DNA of 8,291 nt from Elusimicrobiota bacterium (lineage in GTDB: Bacteria > Elusimicrobiota > Elusimicrobia > 2-02-FULL-39-32). Positions 5,097 through 8,291 of this stretch are shown piece by piece. The position numbers were made by a program, and so were the translations under genes. The stretch is from the NCBI GenBank assembly GCA_023249835.1, contig JAHFBY010000054.1, positions 1-8,291 on the forward strand, given 5' to 3'. Under the pieces are notes generated by a model. That model searched no databases and was not told the origin of the DNA. It was given only the letters and a program-made list of their open reading frames with translations. Positions within the stretch are counted from its first letter, which is position 1, and each line of letters begins with the position of its first letter.

Positions 5097-7565
5097 TTAT
5101 TTTTTATCAGGATCAATTTTGAGAAGTGCGTCTTCCGCTACGGAATGTGTTCGAAACGGGAAATGGAGGTCCTTGCTGATGGTTTCTAATACGGGGATGG
5201 CGCGGGGATTTTTTAGTCGGCCTAAAGCTGCGATAGCGGCGTGTTTTACGCGCACCTGCGGATCGCTTTTGGCCAGTTGGATTAAGTCCTCGATAATTTT
5301 GGGAAAATTGTCCGCGCATTTGCTGAGCGCGTTTACGGCGCTGATGCGGTGGGCCAGAGGTTGTCCGTACTGCACTGCTCTTTTGAGCAGCGCGAGCGTT
5401 TCCCGCGATCCCCTCATAGATAAGCTTGAGACCGCGACGGAAGCAATCACGTCGTTCCAGGAGGGAGTGTTCAGCCCTTTTTTAATCCAAAGGAGAGCGT
5501 CATTTGAACGCTGGTTCGCTAAGAATTTCAAAGCCTCGGCGCGCACAAAATAACTGGGGTCGCGTTTAAAAACTTGAGCGAGTTTGCCCGCGGTTTGAGA
5601 ATCCGGGAAATGGGAGAGGGCTTTCACTACCCCGCGCCGAACCTTCGGATTTTTTAGGAGCAAAGAACGGAACAAAAATAGTTTAGCGCGCGGCAGCTTT
5701 GTTTGGCCGATTGTCCCGGCAATTTCATTGGCCGCGCCCCAAAATTTTTCTTTTTGGAAGGCGCGAATCAGGGCGTCTAATGAATCGTCCGCCGGCGTTT
5801 TAGCAATTTCTCTAGAGGCTTCAATGCGTCCCATCACGTGAGGGTCAGAATTCAATTGGTGTAGCCACATGGAACGCGGTTTGGTCAGTTTTAAGGTTTT
5901 TAGAGTGGAGTGTTCTGGGTCTAAACGAACGTCCAAGGGCTCGTTTTTAAATTTATATTGAAATAGGTGCTTTTTGTCTTTGATGGTTTCTGAAAATTTT
6001 TTAGGTCCTTCCGCAGTGATAAAAACCAGGTCCATGGGAAGATCGTGCAAACCGTTTTCAGCCGAAGACTTTTGACGGATTTGCACTTTGGCCTGACTCG
6101 TTTTTGGGTCCCACCAATAGATCACGCTATATTCCGGATGGCCGGCTTTAAATATCCATTGGTCAAAAAACTGGCGCATGTTGCGTCCGGTAGAGTCTTG
6201 TATGGCATTGATAAAGTCCGAGGTTTCCACGGCTTTGCCAAAGAAGGTTTCCACGTAATGGCGGATCGCTTTCCAGAATAGTTCTTCGCCTAGGTTCCGG
6301 CGCAGCCCATGCAGTACGCAGGCGCCTTTTTCATAGAGGTGGCGGTCAAAAAGATCGTCTGGCCGTCGATAAACGTTGGTGACGATCGCGCGTTGATAGT
6401 TGTTTTTACTTTCATCGAAGTAGGATTGGGCTTTTTCTTCCATTTCATAGTCAAACTCGTCTTTACCTAAATCGTGTTCGGTGAAAAGCGCTTCAAAATA
6501 GGTGGCAAAACTTTCGTTCAGCCAGCCGTGCCCCCATTCTTTACAGGTCAATAAGTCGCCGAACCATTGATGGGCTAATTCGTGCGAAGCCAGCCAGTCT
6601 GCGGTCTGTTCGGGATAGGCGCGTTCATCTAGCAGTACCCGGTCGGTTTGGGTGGTGGCGGTGGTGTGTTCCATTCCGCCCATGACAAAGTCCGCAACGG
6701 CAATTTGCGCGTATTTTTCATAGGGATAGCGCACGCCGATTTTTTCAGAGAAGAACCGAACCATTTTAGGCGTTTTGCCGAAAGCGCGCTTTACTTCCTC
6801 TTCGCGGCCAGGCTCGCAATAATAAGTGATGGGAATGCCGTCCCATTCGTCTTTAACCTCAGAAAATTTGCCTGCTACGAGTGTGACTAAATAAGGAGAG
6901 TGCGGTATAGCTTGTTTCCAATGATAGGTTTTTGTTTTTTTTGCCTTATTTTCTTGCACCCGCAGCAAGGCTCCGTTGGAAAGGGCAAAGAAGTCTTGCG
7001 GCACGGTGGCGATCATTTCTGTGGTCGCCTTGTCGTGCGGCGCGTCTATGCAGGGAAACCAGTAGCGCGCTTCTTCAGTTTCGCCATGGGTCCAGATGTG
7101 CACTGGTTTTTTAGGGTAATGCTTGTCGGGCCCGATAAAATAAATGCCAACGTGAGGGTTGGTAAGCGAATATTCGATGATGACGCTGAATATTTCGTCC
7201 TGTTTTAAAGTTTTTGGAAAGTTAATGTGGATCTGCTCATTTTTGTAGGCAAAGCGCAATTTTTGGCCAGAGGTCTGGGTTACGGAAATAATTTTCATTC
7301 CCACGGCGTTAAATGCGCAAGAACGCGTTTGGCCGTGCAGGGCTTTTAGGATGGTGGTGCACTTGCCCTTTACCATATGTTTGGGAACGTCCAGTTCAAG
7401 TTCGAGCGCAATATGTTGGGCGTCGCAATTCTGGTCTGGACCATAGAACGCCTTGCTGCCTGGACGGGCAAATTTTGTGCCGTCGCGGAACGTCTGGTTT
7501 TCAATTGAACCGGCCCACTCTGTTCGGCGACAACCGCCAATTAAGAATCGATCTTTTAATTCCAT
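5097..7565 (-). CDS. M1-family zinc aminopeptidase with C-terminal HEAT repeats
   Basis: A metallo-aminopeptidase that would remove N-terminal residues from peptides. The 822-residue product has the exopeptidase motif GGMEH (296-300), the zinc site HELAH (328-332) with E351 exactly 18 residues later (WLNE), and the transition-state tyrosine Y411 in YEKGA, so it looks catalytically intact. The N-terminal beta domain covers roughly 45-240 and the catalytic domain roughly 250-475. From about 570 to 815 the protein is a series of helical hairpins typical of HEAT repeats (DPHVMGRIEASREIA, NPKVRRGVVKALSHF, DPSYFVRAEALKFLA, DPQVRVKHAAIAALGRL). These may be a substrate or partner platform. No signal peptide or membrane segment is seen, so it is likely cytoplasmic. 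The ATG at 7563-7565 has AGGA 9 nt upstream. A TTG start at 7628 would lie inside the candidate promoter and is rejected. Confidence 0.93.
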   Translation of the reverse strand: MELKDRFLIGGCRRTEWAGSIENQTFRDGTKFARPGSKAFYGPDQNCDAQHIALELELDVPKHMVKGKCTTILKALHGQTRSCAFNAVGMKIISVTQTSGQKLRFAYKNEQIHINFPKTLKQDEIFSVIIEYSLTNPHVGIYFIGPDKHYPKKPVHIWTHGETEEARYWFPCIDAPHDKATTEMIATVPQDFFALSNGALLRVQENKAKKTKTYHWKQAIPHSPYLVTLVAGKFSEVKDEWDGIPITYYCEPGREEEVKRAFGKTPKMVRFFSEKIGVRYPYEKYAQIAVADFVMGGMEHTTATTQTDRVLLDERAYPEQTADWLASHELAHQWFGDLLTCKEWGHGWLNESFATYFEALFTEHDLGKDEFDYEMEEKAQSYFDESKNNYQRAIVTNVYRRPDDLFDRHLYEKGACVLHGLRRNLGEELFWKAIRHYVETFFGKAVETSDFINAIQDSTGRNMRQFFDQWIFKAGHPEYSVIYWWDPKTSQAKVQIRQKSSAENGLHDLPMDLVFITAEGPKKFSETIKDKKHLFQYKFKNEPLDVRLDPEHSTLKTLKLTKPRSMWLHQLNSDPHVMGRIEASREIAKTPADDSLDALIRAFQKEKFWGAANEIAGTIGQTKLPRAKLFLFRSLLLKNPKVRRGVVKALSHFPDSQTAGKLAQVFKRDPSYFVRAEALKFLANQRSNDALLWIKKGLNTPSWNDVIASVAVSSLSMRGSRETLALLKRAVQYGQPLAHRISAVNALSKCADNFPKIIEDLIQLAKSDPQVRVKHAAIAALGRLKNPRAIPVLETISKDLHFPFRTHSVAEDALLKIDPDKK

Positions 7566-7600
7566 GAAAAAATATCCTAGCAAATTTAATTGTGTGTGGC

Positions 7601-7628
7601 TATATAATAATGATTTTTTAGGATTCAA
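7601..7628 (-). promoter_or_regulatory. Candidate promoter of the aminopeptidase gene
   Basis: The minus strand has TTGAAT (7623-7628), a 16-nt spacer and TATATA (7601-7606) as -35 and -10 candidates. The start would fall near 7594, giving a leader of about 30 nt that includes AGGA at 7575-7578. The matches are moderate (4/6 each) and the region is AT-rich, so confidence is limited. Confidence 0.4.
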
Positions 7629-7657
7629 AATAGCCGGTATTTTTTGCTAAGTTAAAA

Positions 7658-7666
7658 TGCTAAAAT
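7658..7666 (+). promoter_or_regulatory. Candidate extended -10 promoter for rsmD
   Basis: TGCTAAAAT is a TGn extended -10 with a 5/6 TATAAT match. No good -35 lies 17 nt upstream (TATTTT), which extended -10 promoters tolerate. It resembles the TGCTAGAAT of the tuf promoter. The predicted start at about 7673-7674 coincides with an ATG at 7674, so the transcript could be leaderless. TGCTAA also occurs at 7645-7650, 13 bp upstream. Confidence 0.35.
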
Positions 7667-7673
7667 TATTTTT

Positions 7674-7745
7674 ATGAACATAAAATTTAACTTTTTCCTT
7701 ATAAATGAGCGCGATTGCCGGCCAAAGGGGGCAATCCGTTTATGA
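7674..7745 (+). CDS. Possible 23-codon leader ORF overlapping the rsmD start
   Basis: An ATG at 7674 opens a frame coding MNIKFNFFLINERDCRPKGA plus three more residues. It stops with TGA at 7743-7745, so stop and rsmD start share the ATGA at 7742-7745. There is no Shine-Dalgarno upstream, but the ATG sits about where transcription from the candidate -10 at 7661-7666 would begin, so leaderless initiation is conceivable. Its translation would run through the hairpin at 7713-7736 and end exactly at the rsmD start, the geometry of translational coupling. No family is recognised for the peptide. It may equally be a chance ORF. Confidence 0.25.
   Translation: MNIKFNFFLINERDCRPKGAIRL
7713..7736 (+). 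promoter_or_regulatory. Hairpin enclosing the rsmD ribosome-binding site
   Basis: GATTGCC (7713-7719) and GGCAATC (7730-7736) are perfect 7-bp inverted arms around a 10-nt loop. The purine-rich AAAGGGGG (7724-7731), the only plausible Shine-Dalgarno for the rsmD ATG at 7742, lies in the loop and first bases of the 3' arm. The fold could modulate initiation, but this is inference from geometry. Confidence 0.4.
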
Positions 7746-8291
7746 GCGGCTCCACTATTTTAGGGGGCGAACTGCGGCGAATGCAGCTGGGAAGCGTGCC
7801 CGGCTCGCTTTACACTCGTCCGATATTGGCGCGGGTGAAAAAATCTTTGTTTGATATACTGCAAAAACGAGTGGCCGGCAGCGCATTTTTGGATTTGTTT
7901 GCCGGCAGCGGGTCAGTAGGGTTAGAGGCTTTTTCGCGTGGAGCAAAACGAGTAATTTTTGTGGATAATAACCCCTATTGCCAGAAATGGATCAAAGGGA
8001 ACTTGCAAACTATCGAACAAAAGTTGCCGGACTTTTTTGCCGGCAAAGAAGTCCGGGTCGTGCGCTGCGATATTTTGGCCGGGCTAAAAGAGGCGGGCCA
8101 GTCCTTTGATTTGGTGTTCGCAGGGCCGCCCTATCGTAAAGCAGTCAATAACCGGGTTTTTTCGCGCGGAGGGGGAAGAACGCAAGAACCAAACCATGCC
8201 GCGCGGTTTAATTATGAACCGTTACATATTGTTTCCGACCTTTTAGAAATAGCGCATCGCGATGGCGCGCTCCGGCCTAAAGGTTGGTTCA
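7742..8291 (+). CDS. rsmD: RsmD-like 16S rRNA (guanine-N2) methyltransferase, 3' end outside window
   Basis: RsmD uses S-adenosylmethionine to methylate a guanine (G966 in E. coli) of 16S rRNA in the 30S subunit. 183 codons are visible. ILGGELRRMQL (6-16) matches the family's N-terminal I-x-G-x-x-R-x-x-x-L pattern, followed by RPILARVKKSLFDIL (26-40). The SAM-binding motif I is LDLFAGSGSVGLEAFSRGA (50-68), with an acidic end to the next strand (VIFVDNNPY). The catalytic loop reads FDLVFAGPPY (122-131), so the usual D or N before PPY is Gly128. About 25 unusual residues follow (roughly 134-160, with SRGGGRTQEP) before the LRPKGWF strand. The ATG at 7742 fits the family N-terminus. An in-frame TTG at 7715 is possible but less likely. 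The gene diverges from the aminopeptidase. Confidence 0.88.
   Translation, partial: MSGSTILGGELRRMQLGSVPGSLYTRPILARVKKSLFDILQKRVAGSAFLDLFAGSGSVGLEAFSRGAKRVIFVDNNPYCQKWIKGNLQTIEQKLPDFFAGKEVRVVRCDILAGLKEAGQSFDLVFAGPPYRKAVNNRVFSRGGGRTQEPNHAARFNYEPLHIVSDLLEIAHRDGALRPKGWF
8027..8056. repeat. 30-bp near-perfect palindrome inside rsmD
   Basis: CCGGACTTTTTTGCC is followed without a gap by GGCAAAGAAGTCCGG. The two 15-nt arms match at 14 positions, and the single mismatch (8035/8048) would be a G-U pair in RNA. It encodes the surface-like stretch LPDFFAGKEVR, between the SAM-binding motif and the catalytic loop. The reading frame is open throughout. It could form a strong hairpin in mRNA or a cruciform in DNA. 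Confidence 0.85.

Noticed and set aside
5113..5319. 68-codon minus-strand frame at the aminopeptidase 3' end
   Set aside because: It is in a different frame of the same strand as the aminopeptidase, whose frame is open and shows HEAT repeats. The alternative product is Arg-rich low-complexity sequence.
5119..5553. 144-codon plus-strand frame
   Set aside because: It is antisense to the HEAT-repeat end of the aminopeptidase, with no ribosome-binding site logic and no family resemblance.
7566..7628. Upstream TTG start adding 21 residues to the aminopeptidase
   Set aside because: The extra residues have no family match, the TTG overlaps the candidate -35 box, and the ATG at 7563-7565 has its own AGGA.
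7705..7854. Overlapping ORF starting at ATG 7705 in another frame of rsmD
   Set aside because: It runs about 49 codons into rsmD with no homology, and the rsmD frame explains the region.
7755..7946. 63-codon minus-strand frame inside rsmD
   Set aside because: It is antisense to the clear SAM-binding region of rsmD, with no promoter or family support.
1..8291. tRNA, rRNA, CRISPR array, insertion sequence or attachment site
   Set aside because: I scanned for cloverleaf-like inverted repeats, regularly spaced repeats and transposase motifs and saw none. The non-coding space is limited to short gaps and two spacers of 176 bp each.

Overview
The window is bacterial chromosome. Most of it is the 5' part of a classical ribosomal-protein (S10) operon, read entirely on the minus strand. 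The order of transcription is tuf (EF-Tu), rpsJ (S10), rplC (L3), rplD (L4), rplW (L23), rplB (L2), rpsS (S19), rplV (L22, cut by the left edge). Gaps between genes are short (11-57 nt), nearly every start has a visible Shine-Dalgarno-like sequence, and no internal terminator is evident, so this looks like one transcription unit. The best promoter candidate lies at 5067-5095, just past the stop codon of the gene upstream.

Upstream of tuf, also on the minus strand, is an 822-residue M1-family zinc aminopeptidase with a C-terminal block of HEAT-like helical repeats (5097-7565). Divergent from it, on the plus strand, is the 5' part of an RsmD-type 16S rRNA guanine-N2 methyltransferase gene (7742 to the right edge). 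The 176-bp divergent spacer 7566-7741 holds candidate promoters for both directions, a 7-bp hairpin around the rsmD ribosome-binding site and a 23-codon reading frame that ends in an ATGA overlap with rsmD.

The organism cannot be named with certainty. The EF-Tu has a modified switch I segment ([14 protein letters not shown] instead of the usual ...EEKARGIT) that I associate from memory with PVC-superphylum EF-Tus. L3 has an N-terminal extension, and L2 carries an [14 protein letters not shown] loop. I lean, at low confidence, towards an uncultivated PVC-related lineage such as Omnitrophota. GC is uneven: 60-nt samples gave about 28-47% in rplW/rplC/rplD, 48-58% in tuf and 50-60% in the aminopeptidase and rsmD.

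The genes fit a translation theme: ribosomal proteins, an elongation factor and an rRNA methyltransferase, with a peptidase that would recycle short peptides. I see no mobile element, CRISPR array, tRNA, rRNA or obviously undescribed multi-gene system. The observations most worth a second look are in rsmD: a GPPY in place of the catalytic D/N-PPY motif, a 30-bp near-perfect palindrome inside the coding region, and a possible leaderless leader ORF coupled to its start. Next is the altered EF-Tu switch I.
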